Part shown: one piece after another, positions 1-5,761 of the stretch
How the letters are laid out: the number at the start of each line of letters is the position of its first letter
Numbering within the stretch: position 1 is the first letter of the stretch
Source: Methanosarcinales archaeon
GTDB lineage: Archaea; Halobacteriota; Syntropharchaeia; Alkanophagales; Methanospirareceae
Direction: 5' to 3'
NCBI GenBank assembly: GCA_025464425.1
Contig: JAODGV010000103.1
Coordinates: forward strand, 1-7,005
Length of the DNA stretch: 7,005 nucleotides
Program-made: the position numbers and the translations under genes
Notes under the pieces: model-generated
What the model was told of the DNA's origin: nothing
Database searches by the model: none
The model's input: only the letters and a program-made list of their open reading frames with translations

Positions 1-1
1 A

Positions 2-73
2 CGGAGTCGCTGGGATTTGAACCCAGGTCGTCAGGTCCGGAACCTGACAGGATATCCTCTACCCTACGACCCC
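2..73 (-). tRNA. tRNA-Arg (anticodon CCG)
   Basis: Read on the minus strand this is a complete 72-nt cloverleaf. The acceptor 5' arm GGGGTCG (67-73) pairs with CGACTCC, with one G-U pair. The D arm reads GGGT...ATCC. The anticodon stem TCAGG/CCTGA encloses the 7-nt loop TTCCGGA, giving anticodon CCG, which reads the arginine codon CGG. The T arm is CTGGG-TTCAAAT-CCCAG and the discriminator base is G at position 2. There is no intron. The next base (position 1) gives T, so CCA is not encoded and must be added after transcription, as is usual in archaea. The gene is divergent from the PhoU-domain gene that follows. The identity is read directly from the folded sequence and is secure. Confidence 0.95.
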
Positions 74-90
74 TATAATTATTTTAAAAG

Positions 91-99
91 TTATATAAA
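91..99. promoter_or_regulatory. Palindromic TATA-box-like element between the tRNA and the PhoU-domain gene
   Basis: The short AT-rich intergenic stretch contains TTATATAA (91-98), which is its own reverse complement and resembles an archaeal TATA box on either strand. On the plus strand it would place transcription start near 118-122, giving a leader of about 40 nt that carries GAGGTGA. On the minus strand it lies about 22 bases upstream of the mature tRNA 5' end, slightly closer than the usual distance. Dual use is inferred; only the sequence match is observed. Confidence 0.45.
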
Positions 100-138
100 G
101 ATAAAGGATATAGGGTGGTTAAGAGTTTAATTCACGAA

Positions 139-145
139 GAGGTGA
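139..145 (+). promoter_or_regulatory. Shine-Dalgarno-like GAGGTGA upstream of the PhoU-domain gene
   Basis: GAGGTGA is a strong match to the anti-Shine-Dalgarno sequence. It sits 14 bases before the ATG at 160, which is longer than ideal. An in-frame stop (TGA, 148-150) lies between them, so no earlier start is possible. The ATG at 160 or the TTG just after it are the only sensible nearby starts. Confidence 0.5.
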
Positions 146-159
146 CCTGAGTAAGGGAT

Positions 160-1362
160 ATGTTGGATATAGATACCGGCAGTTTCAACGTTAAGGACGT
201 TCTGGTGGAGATGAAGGACATCTCTGGTTCGATGGTCGATCTCGCCTATTCCGCGGTTCTATACAGCAATTCAGAGATAGCGAAAGAGGTGTACAAGTTA
301 GAAGAGAAGATGCATTCGCTATTATACAAGATGCGAATTGCAATCATGCTCGGTGCGAGGAACATAGACGATGCAGTTGAATTTGCCGGTATATTACAGA
401 TCGCATCAGCGGCGGAGAAGATAGCCAGTGCCGCAGGCGATATAGCGAAGATAGCGGAATCGGTTGATATAAGGCAGTATTTAGACAGAAGCGATTTTGA
501 AGAGGCGGTGATAAATGTGCGGATAAAGCCGTCATCCGATCTGGCGAATAAGACCCTCCGCGGGCTAAAACTCGAGACAGAGACGGGTATGAGTATATTA
601 GCGATAAAGCGTGGCTCGAAATGGATATATCTGCCCGCGGGCGACGAGCGATTACAGGAAGGTGACCTGATAATCACTTCGGGTCCTACGGAATGCATAC
701 CTGCATTCTGCAAGATGGCAACAGGAGCAGAGTACAGGGCGGATAAGGTGGAAGAGAAAGAGGAAGTGAAGATGAGGAAGAGGGTGACGGAAAAGATCGC
801 GGATTGCATAGCAGATATGAAGAACATATCCGAGCTGGCGGTCGGACTGGCGTATTCCGCGGTAATGTTTGAGAATAAAGAGATCGCGGAAGAGGTGAAG
901 GATTTAGAGGATTCTATGGATCGGATGAAGGAGGGTGTGGAAGTGCTGGTGATGAAAGCTGCGAGAGTGGTCTCAAGACGGACCAATTTCGATGAGCTCA
1001 GGGGTATACTCCATGTGGCTATCTCATCTGAGATCATATCAGATGCGGCATATGAGATAGCTGATGTGGTACTGAGGGATATAAAACTGCATCCAGTATT
1101 TTTAGCCTCCATAAAGGAATCGGATGAGGTGATATTGAAGATGGAGGTTTTGAACCGTGCTATATTCGGTAAGACATTGCGCGATTTGAAGATAGAGACG
1201 CGAACCGGGATGTTCATACTCGCGATTCGCAGGGTGGATGGCAAATGGGTGTACAACCCAGCCGGGGATACAGTATTGAAGGAATCCGATCTATTGATCA
1301 TGAGGGGACCGAGAGAAGGGGAGGAGAAAGTGAGAGAGATAGTTGTGGGCTCGTCTACTTGA
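160..1362 (+). CDS. Tandem-duplicated PhoU / TrkA_C (RCK_C) domain protein
   Basis: This 400-residue cytoplasmic protein has no membrane segment and consists of two copies of one unit. Unit 1 has a PhoU-like helical domain (about residues 15-108) followed by an RCK_C/TrkA_C domain (about 113-185). Unit 2 has PhoU (about 217-308) and RCK_C (about 322-395), after a charged linker (about 190-212). The copies align clearly: LAYSAV recurs at 28-33 and 230-235, KTLR-LK at 131-137 and 338-344, and TGM-ILAI at 142-149 and 349-356. A Y-PAGD motif and a GDLII/SDLLI strand occur in both RCK_C copies. RCK_C domains bind small ligands and regulate cation transporters or channels. Archaeal PhoU-TrkA_C proteins are usually taken as regulatory partners of ion transport, often next to divalent-cation transporters, but none is in this window. 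The specific ligand and partner are unknown. The ATG at 160 is the first start after an in-frame stop at 148-150. The stop codon lies 18 bases before the next gene's ATG, suggesting cotranscription. Confidence 0.85.
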   Translation: MLDIDTGSFNVKDVLVEMKDISGSMVDLAYSAVLYSNSEIAKEVYKLEEKMHSLLYKMRIAIMLGARNIDDAVEFAGILQIASAAEKIASAAGDIAKIAESVDIRQYLDRSDFEEAVINVRIKPSSDLANKTLRGLKLETETGMSILAIKRGSKWIYLPAGDERLQEGDLIITSGPTECIPAFCKMATGAEYRADKVEEKEEVKMRKRVTEKIADCIADMKNISELAVGLAYSAVMFENKEIAEEVKDLEDSMDRMKEGVEVLVMKAARVVSRRTNFDELRGILHVAISSEIISDAAYEIADVVLRDIKLHPVFLASIKESDEVILKMEVLNRAIFGKTLRDLKIETRTGMFILAIRRVDGKWVYNPAGDTVLKESDLLIMRGPREGEEKVREIVVGSST

Positions 1363-1380
1363 TTGGCTCGATTATATACC

Positions 1381-3045
1381 ATGCCGCTAATAGACCGAAC
1401 GACATACAGGGCAAATGATATAAGGGGAATAGCAGATGAAAATAGCCCGGGATTCCAGCTCAGTGATGAGTTCTGTGCTATAACCGGGCAGGCGTATGTG
1501 GAGCTATTACGGAAGTATCGGCAAAAGTACCCGGAGGAGCTGTTTGTTGTCATTGGCAAGGATGTCAGAACGAGTTCGCCACGGCTAAAGTCGGCATTTT
1601 TGGATGCGATGGCGAGCATGGGCGTACATGTCATAGATATTGCAGCTGGTGACCGTGTGAGTTCAACACCGATGATGTATTTCGCCACGTGGCTGTACAA
1701 TGCAGATGGTGGTGTGGAAGTCACGGGCAGTCACCTTGATAAGGAATGGAACGGCTTCAAACTCTGTATCGGTACAGAGAATACCACCTCTGACCAGATA
1801 GAGGAGATGTATAGAATAGCGAAGAAGATCGAATCGGGTAGACTGAAACCCCGTAACGCTGAGGGTGAGATAGAAGAGGTTGATGTATTGCCGGATTACC
1901 ACCGTATGGTATCTGCGAACGTTATACTCCGTGATAGGTGGGAGGAACTGGCATTGCAATCGGTCTACGGCAGATTAAGATTGAAGGAAGCACTTGAGAT
2001 AGCCTGGGCAGAGATAGAGAAGCAGGACGAAGCGAAGAAGAAGCCACTGGCTGGGTTGAGGATCGTATATGATGCTGGAAACGGCACAACCGGCGTAATT
2101 GCTCCGCCGCTATTCCGTAGCCTGGGTGGAGAGGTGATAGAACTCTACTGTGAGCCAGATGGCAATTTCCCGAATCATGTGCCAGACCCCACGATACCTC
2201 GCTATCTCAAAGATTTGCATACCGAAGTGGTGGACAAAGGGGCACACATCGGGCTCGCGTCCGATTCCGATGGTGACCGTGCAGGTGCGGTATCACCTCG
2301 TGGCAGGAACATCATAGGCGAACAGATCCTCGCACTGCTATGCCGGCATATTCTGCAAGAGCATCCACATGCAGCTATCGTTTATGATACCAAGTGCTCG
2401 GATGCAATACGGGAGATAATAAATGAGAACGGCGGTGTACCGGTAGAGTATAAGACCGGATTCTCGTTCATAAAATCGAAGATGGTGGCGGTTGGTGCGG
2501 TTGCAGGTGGTGAGATGTCCGGGCATATGTATTTCGCGAAGAATAATCGCGCGGACGATGCCGTATTCGCCTTTTCCGAACTCCTACTGCTCATTACAAG
2601 GGAATTTTACCGCCATAAGAGCACTGATATTGTGGATGATCTGCTTGAGGACTTCCTCAGCCGATACGAGAACACGCCGGAGATACGACTGCCGGTGGTG
2701 AATGACGATGAGAAAGAACGGGTATGTGATATCGTGGAGCGATATTACCGCGAACTCGCAGCGGAACAGCCCGGACGATACCGCAGACGGACGGATGAGA
2801 ACGGTAATGATATAGATGGTGTGAAGATAGAGTTTTTGGAGCATCGAGGCTGGGCACTCATACGCCGTTCAAATACATCGCCGGTGATTATATTACGCAT
2901 GGAAGCGAGAACCCCGGGCGGATTGAAGGCGATCGAAGAAGAGGTGATAGGACAGTTCCTCAAATTTGATACTGTGGATGTTGAAGCGGATGAGTATGTA
3001 CGCGGGATAGTGGAGAGATTGCGACATAGAGATGGCGGATTTTGA
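1381..3045 (+). CDS. Phosphohexomutase (phosphomannomutase/phosphoglucomutase family)
   Basis: The protein has 554 residues from the ATG at 1381; a TTG at 1363 would add six. The start fits because the family's N-terminal YRANDIRG motif then follows within about 15 residues. The enzyme class interconverts hexose 1- and 6-phosphates (mannose and/or glucose), feeding nucleotide-sugar and glycan synthesis in the cytosol. All four family signatures are present: the phosphoserine loop TGSH (Ser117), the Mg-binding loop DSDGDR (295-300), the sugar-specificity loop GEMSGH (377-382), and the phosphate-binding RRSNTSP (495-501) followed by a conserved R-EA. Domain 2 begins at about 227 with the DAGNG motif and has EPDGNFPNH near 258. 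Two oddities stand out. The usual TASHNP/TGSHNP is TGSHLD here. The protein is also roughly 90-100 residues longer than the common 450-460, largely from a charged helical insert between domains 1 and 2 (about 150-222). Mannose versus glucose preference cannot be decided from sequence. No clear Shine-Dalgarno precedes the ATG, so termination-reinitiation from the upstream gene is plausible. Confidence 0.88.
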   Translation: MPLIDRTTYRANDIRGIADENSPGFQLSDEFCAITGQAYVELLRKYRQKYPEELFVVIGKDVRTSSPRLKSAFLDAMASMGVHVIDIAAGDRVSSTPMMYFATWLYNADGGVEVTGSHLDKEWNGFKLCIGTENTTSDQIEEMYRIAKKIESGRLKPRNAEGEIEEVDVLPDYHRMVSANVILRDRWEELALQSVYGRLRLKEALEIAWAEIEKQDEAKKKPLAGLRIVYDAGNGTTGVIAPPLFRSLGGEVIELYCEPDGNFPNHVPDPTIPRYLKDLHTEVVDKGAHIGLASDSDGDRAGAVSPRGRNIIGEQILALLCRHILQEHPHAAIVYDTKCSDAIREIINENGGVPVEYKTGFSFIKSKMVAVGAVAGGEMSGHMYFAKNNRADDAVFAFSELLLLITREFYRHKSTDIVDDLLEDFLSRYENTPEIRLPVVNDDEKERVCDIVERYYRELAAEQPGRYRRRTDENGNDIDGVKIEFLEHRGWALIRRSNTSPVIILRMEARTPGGLKAIEEEVIGQFLKFDTVDVEADEYVRGIVERLRHRDGGF

Positions 3046-3172
3046 TGCACTGACCATGGAACTGGAGGAGAAGATAAGGAGAGAAGAGTGGCGTATATAC
3101 AGCAGGAGAGTGTGCGAGGGGGCGTACAATCCAAAGAATGCCGGTGAACTCGATAATCCAGATGGCAAATGA
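3032..3172 (+). CDS. 46-residue mini-protein matching the N-terminus of IscU/NifU scaffolds (truncated or remnant)
   Basis: This small reading frame starts at an ATG 14 bases inside the end of the phosphohexomutase gene, in another frame. GGAGAGAT (3012-3019) is a possible ribosome site, and an in-frame stop lies upstream at 3008-3010. The first 22 residues are charged and helical. From residue 23 the sequence YSRRV...YNPKNAGELDNPDGK resembles the start of IscU/NifU iron-sulfur scaffold proteins, which typically read YS-KV-EH--NPRN-GE---PDG before the first cysteine motif (CGD). Here a TGA follows immediately after PDGK, so the cysteines and the whole catalytic fold are absent. No continuation is seen in the other frames downstream, which belong to the next gene. 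It cannot act as a scaffold. It may be a decayed remnant left by recombination, or a real small protein that keeps the motif for binding a partner. The motif similarity is recalled from family knowledge, not from a search. Confidence 0.5.
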   Translation: MADFDALTMELEEKIRREEWRIYSRRVCEGAYNPKNAGELDNPDGK

Positions 3173-3190
3173 TAACATAAAGAGAAAGAG

Positions 3191-4075
3191 ATGACAGGGA
3201 GGGGAATATTTATTATCATCTGTGGCACACTCCTTGTGGCAGGTGCGATATTCATATTTTATCACTATGCCGCACCGCCAGAGCATGGGGAAAATAATAG
3301 TAATAATAATACAAGGATAGATGTGGTTGTGACCATCCTGCCGGCGATGGATTTTGTGAAGCATGTGGGTGGCGATCGCGTACGGGTCACGGTGATAGTG
3401 CCACCGGGCGTGAGTCCCCATATTTATGAGCCACGACCTGAACAATTGAAGCAAGCAAGCACCGCGAAGTTATATTTCATGGTGGGTTCGGGCATGAAAT
3501 TGGAGCAGAACCTGGTTGTGAAAATAAGAGCGATCAATCCAGATATAAAGATAGTCAATATCTCAAAAGGAGTAACTATTATTGAGAATGACCCTCACGT
3601 CTGGAATGCACCCGCGAATGCAAAGCTCATGGTTGAGAATATATGTGAAGCGCTTGTACAGATAGACCCCGGGCATGCTGAGTATTACATAAATAATGCG
3701 AATGCATATTCAGGAGAACTCGACGCTCTGGATTACTATTTCCACCGCAAACTCGATCAGTTCGATAACCGAGCTTTTTTGGCTTACCATCCGGCATTCG
3801 GCTATTTAGCTATGCAATATAACCTGACGCAGATAGCGGTTGAACGTGGCGGTAAAGAGCCAACAGCGAGGGCGATTAAGGATTGCATAGACCTTGCGAG
3901 GCGATACAACCTGCATTATGTATTCGTGGCGCCACAATTCACGACCGTGCAGTGCGAGGCGATAGCGAGAGAGATAGGTGGAGAGATAGCGCCGATGGAT
4001 CCATTACCCGCAAATTACACCGCCAATATGCGACAAATAGCCGATTTATTAGCTGAAGAGTTCGCTGATTCATAG
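3191..4075 (+). CDS. TroA/ZnuA-type metal ABC transporter substrate-binding protein
   Basis: This 294-residue extracytoplasmic protein likely captures Zn2+ or Mn2+ for an ABC importer. A hydrophobic N-terminal segment (about residues 5-24) is a signal peptide or membrane anchor. No lipobox cysteine follows it; the only nearby cysteine, Cys11, lies inside the hydrophobic stretch. An Asn-rich linker (35-40, encoded by AAT/AAC runs) leads to the mature domain. Cluster A-1 landmarks are in order: SPHIYEPRPEQ with ligand His77, DPHVW with His136, AYHPAFGYLA with His200, and MDPL with Asp270. Together these give a three-His, one-Asp metal site. The His-rich loop found before the second ligand in many ZnuA proteins is missing. 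The usual EPQ near the end is APQ (247-249). No ABC ATPase or permease gene adjoins it: upstream is the mini-gene, 18 bases away, and downstream genes are on the other strand. Its importer partners must be encoded elsewhere. Zinc versus manganese cannot be decided. Confidence 0.85.
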   Translation: MTGRGIFIIICGTLLVAGAIFIFYHYAAPPEHGENNSNNNTRIDVVVTILPAMDFVKHVGGDRVRVTVIVPPGVSPHIYEPRPEQLKQASTAKLYFMVGSGMKLEQNLVVKIRAINPDIKIVNISKGVTIIENDPHVWNAPANAKLMVENICEALVQIDPGHAEYYINNANAYSGELDALDYYFHRKLDQFDNRAFLAYHPAFGYLAMQYNLTQIAVERGGKEPTARAIKDCIDLARRYNLHYVFVAPQFTTVQCEAIAREIGGEIAPMDPLPANYTANMRQIADLLAEEFADS

Positions 4076-4116
4076 TCATTGTGAACATATGAGGCGCACC
4101 CCGGCATTTCCACTGG

Positions 4117-4136
4117 AGGTTGAGATCATTCAACTT
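4117..4136. terminator. Weak hairpin between convergent genes, possible terminator
   Basis: AGGTTGA (4117-4123) and TCAACTT (4130-4136) can form a 7-bp stem with a 6-nt loop, including one G-U pair. It lies in the short convergent gap after the metal-binding-protein gene (stop at 4075) and overlaps the stop codon of the leftward gene (4126-4128). A pyrimidine-rich stretch follows on the plus strand, but it is the complement of a Glu/Lys-rich coding tail. It could help end rightward transcripts. The stem is weak and may be chance. Confidence 0.2.
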
Positions 4137-4404
4137 TGACCACTTCTTTCTTCTCCTCTTTCTCCTTCAGTTCCTCTTTGCATTTCTCCAGTAGATCTAT
4201 CTCCTTCGCAATCACCGTGTTTACAGCCTTTAATGCGTTCACTCTCAAATCTATGATGCCATAAGCGAGATCGGTCGCTGAGGGTTTATAACTGCTGAGC
4301 GATTCGAGCAGCTCGCCGGTCAGTGCAATAGCAACTCTGAGCGGTATAAATGCCGATTCCACGAGAACCTTTACCGCTTTTTCAAGCTCTTCTTCATTAT
4401 CCAT
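4126..4404 (-). CDS. Small helical protein of unknown function, overlapping the ArsA gene
   Basis: I do not recognise this family. From the ATG at 4404 it has 92 residues; another ATG at 4437 would give 103 and a 41-base overlap with the ArsA gene. The shorter start leaves only an 8-base overlap (ATGGATAA), so it is preferred, but no ribosome site decides it. It begins with an acidic MDNEEELEKAV helix, followed by a hydrophobic-amphipathic stretch (about residues 13-32). A second long helix (about 42-75, LAYGIIDLRVNALKAVNTVI) follows. The end is a highly charged Lys/Glu coiled-coil-like tail (about 70-92). There is one cysteine and no signal peptide. The composition suggests a soluble alpha-helical bundle that may pair with itself or with the ATPase. 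The overlap implies translational coupling, so a role with the ArsA-like ATPase is the simplest inference. It reads as real because the frame stays open with ordinary codon use up to a converging gene. Confidence 0.65.
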   Translation of the reverse strand: MDNEEELEKAVKVLVESAFIPLRVAIALTGELLESLSSYKPSATDLAYGIIDLRVNALKAVNTVIAKEIDLLEKCKEELKEKEEKKEVVKVE

Positions 4405-5575
4405 CTCCACTAATAAAGAATATATGGAGTGCTCCATTAAAAAGTTTCGCTTTTGCGAGTTGCATGATCTGTGCGATTGCGGGAAGCGGTATGAAGTTCC
4501 TGATTTCACCTATATCGGTTGAGATGACCACAGACAGGTCCTCACCGGTTCGTTCCACGGAGCATACGTCTTTGGCTGCGAATGGCAGGGGGACAATCAC
4601 TTCCAGGCTGCCATTTTCATGCTCCTTTATCTCGACCGCTCTACCCTCGAAATATATTTTAGCGGGGTCTTCATCGCCAAATAGCTCTTCTCCCACACGG
4701 TTAAGGAGCTTCAAGCCTTTTATCTCTGACTCAAATAGCCGTAACTTCTTTATCGGTAGCGGATAGAAAGCCGACTCAGCCTCCAGCAGTAGCTTTGCCT
4801 GGGCATTCTTCCATTCGTGGAAGTAAGAATCGTGGACCTCTTCGGGTATCACCTTGTTTATTATCGCGAGGTCAACGTTTATGTCGTAAAGGTTAGCGAG
4901 CAGATGTGTTCGCTTCATGTTCTGCATGCTGAATGTATCGGGGTTGGCGATGAGCCGCAGGCTCGTGACTTCGCGGTTCACAATGATCTTCCTGAGCTGT
5001 TCGAGCAGTTCCAGGAGCTTGATGTCCTCTTTTATGACCTCTCTGTCCGGAGTGGGCATGCCGACGAGCGGTTCCACCAATTTGCCGATATTTGCGAATG
5101 GCATTATCAGTTTGATGAGTTTGGTGGCACTGGCACCGAGCAGTGATGGGAGATAGATATTCTTCAGTGCTTCGCCTGATGGGACGGTATCGAGCACGAC
5201 GACATCGTAGGAGTCAACGAACTCAACGATCTTCAGCATGGATATGAATTCGGTCATGTTGGGCAGGGCTGCGAGTTCGTATGCCAGGACTTCGTCCAGA
5301 CCACGGGATTTGAATAGCGAGACGATGTATTCCTGTATAACGCCGTATTTCTCCCTGACTTCCCTTATCGGGTCAACCTGTATGGCATGGAGGTTGTCAT
5401 CAATCGGGGTTGGCGTGTGCTGAACACGTGTTTCAACTGCGTCTGAGAGCGTATGCGCGGGGTCGGACGATATGATGAGAGTATCATGCCCCATCTGTGC
5501 GAGTTTTAACCCGGTTGCAGATGAGATGACCGATTTGCCCGCTCCACCCTTGCCGGTATAGAAGATGACTCGCAT
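4397..5575 (-). CDS. ArsA-family ATPase with C-terminal HSP20-like domain
   Basis: This is a 392-residue cytosolic ATPase of the SIMIBI/ArsA-Get3 class. The ATG at 5575 puts the P-loop at its usual place: the deviant Walker A GKGGAGKS (8-15) with signature Lys9 and catalytic Lys14. Switch I is DPAHTLSDA (38-46). Switch II is DTVPSGEALK (129-138), where many ArsA/Get3 proteins have DTAPTGHTLR. INKVIP (239-244) matches the nucleotide-base region (NRVLP in relatives). Residues about 306-365 (IYFEGRAVEI..., VPLPF, GEIRNFIPLP) match the HSP20-like beta-sandwich found at the end of one ArsA clade. Few cysteines are present (one near residue 338), and both the Get3 CxxC zinc motif and the arsenite-binding cysteine set are absent. 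An arsenic pump role or a Get3-like tail-anchored-protein role is therefore unsupported, and the client is unknown. A TATA-like element close to the ATG and the lack of a Shine-Dalgarno suggest a leaderless mRNA. Upstream frame extension to 5701 has no family similarity and crosses that promoter. Confidence 0.87.
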   Translation of the reverse strand: MRVIFYTGKGGAGKSVISSATGLKLAQMGHDTLIISSDPAHTLSDAVETRVQHTPTPIDDNLHAIQVDPIREVREKYGVIQEYIVSLFKSRGLDEVLAYELAALPNMTEFISMLKIVEFVDSYDVVVLDTVPSGEALKNIYLPSLLGASATKLIKLIMPFANIGKLVEPLVGMPTPDREVIKEDIKLLELLEQLRKIIVNREVTSLRLIANPDTFSMQNMKRTHLLANLYDINVDLAIINKVIPEEVHDSYFHEWKNAQAKLLLEAESAFYPLPIKKLRLFESEIKGLKLLNRVGEELFGDEDPAKIYFEGRAVEIKEHENGSLEVIVPLPFAAKDVCSVERTGEDLSVVISTDIGEIRNFIPLPAIAQIMQLAKAKLFNGALHIFFISGDG

Positions 5576-5589
5576 GTTATAATATAGGG

Positions 5590-5599
5590 GTATATAAGA
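5590..5599 (-). promoter_or_regulatory. TATA-box-like element for the ArsA-family gene
   Basis: On the minus strand the sequence reads TCTTATATAC, a good archaeal TATA-box likeness, centred about 20 bases before the ATG at 5575. At the usual spacing of about 22-26 bases, transcription would start at or next to the ATG. This gives a leaderless transcript, consistent with the absence of a purine-rich ribosome site before the start. A second AT-rich run (TATATTATAA) lies even closer to the ATG and is less suitable. Confidence 0.45.
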
Positions 5600-5719
5600 A
5601 AGTAAGAAAGCATGTTGTGATATCATGATTACGAACTTGGTAGGGAAGGATACGAAAAAGACCCTGATATTCCGAACATGACTGAAAATTCGACTTACCA
5701 AAATATTTATTGTGGGCTG

Positions 5720-5727
5720 TTTATAAG
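5720..5727 (+). promoter_or_regulatory. TATA-box-like element for the PLD-helicase gene
   Basis: TTTATAAG lies about 38 bases before the ATG at 5762. Transcription would be expected near 5746-5750, leaving a leader of only about 12-16 nt, which contains the purine-rich AAAAGAGA. AAATATTTAT at 5701-5710 is an alternative box giving a longer leader. The whole 5576-5761 gap between the two divergent genes is AT-rich, and nothing else was recognised in it. Confidence 0.4.
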
Positions 5728-5761
5728 TTTTATTATAATCAAATTGGGATGATAAAAGAGA

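Noticed and set aside
1363..1380. TTG at 1363 as the start of the phosphohexomutase.
   Set aside because: It would add only six residues, lacks a ribosome site and is a rare start. The ATG at 1381 fits the family N-terminus better, although the TTG cannot be fully excluded.
1370..1380. GATTATATACC just before the mutase ATG as a promoter.
   Set aside because: It touches the start codon, so transcription would begin inside the gene; the gene is more likely read through from upstream.
246..1724. A 492-codon open frame on the minus strand opposite the PhoU-domain gene and the start of the mutase gene.
   Set aside because: It lies antisense to two genes with clear family motifs, is rich in Ser/Ile/Ala in a way expected from reading such codons backwards, and shows no recognisable domain.
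3294..3312. AAT-type triplet run as a possible functional microsatellite.
   Set aside because: It is short, imperfect and in frame, and simply encodes the Asn-rich linker after the membrane segment of the metal-binding protein.
2745..3454. Several overlapping minus-strand frames of 120-164 codons opposite the mutase end and the metal-binding-protein gene.
   Set aside because: They overlap each other and well-supported plus-strand genes, and none has a motif or a sensible start signal.
5576..5701. N-terminal extension of the ArsA-family gene to TTG at 5701.
   Set aside because: The extra 42 residues precede the standard start right before the P-loop, show no similarity to the family, and cover a TATA-like element.
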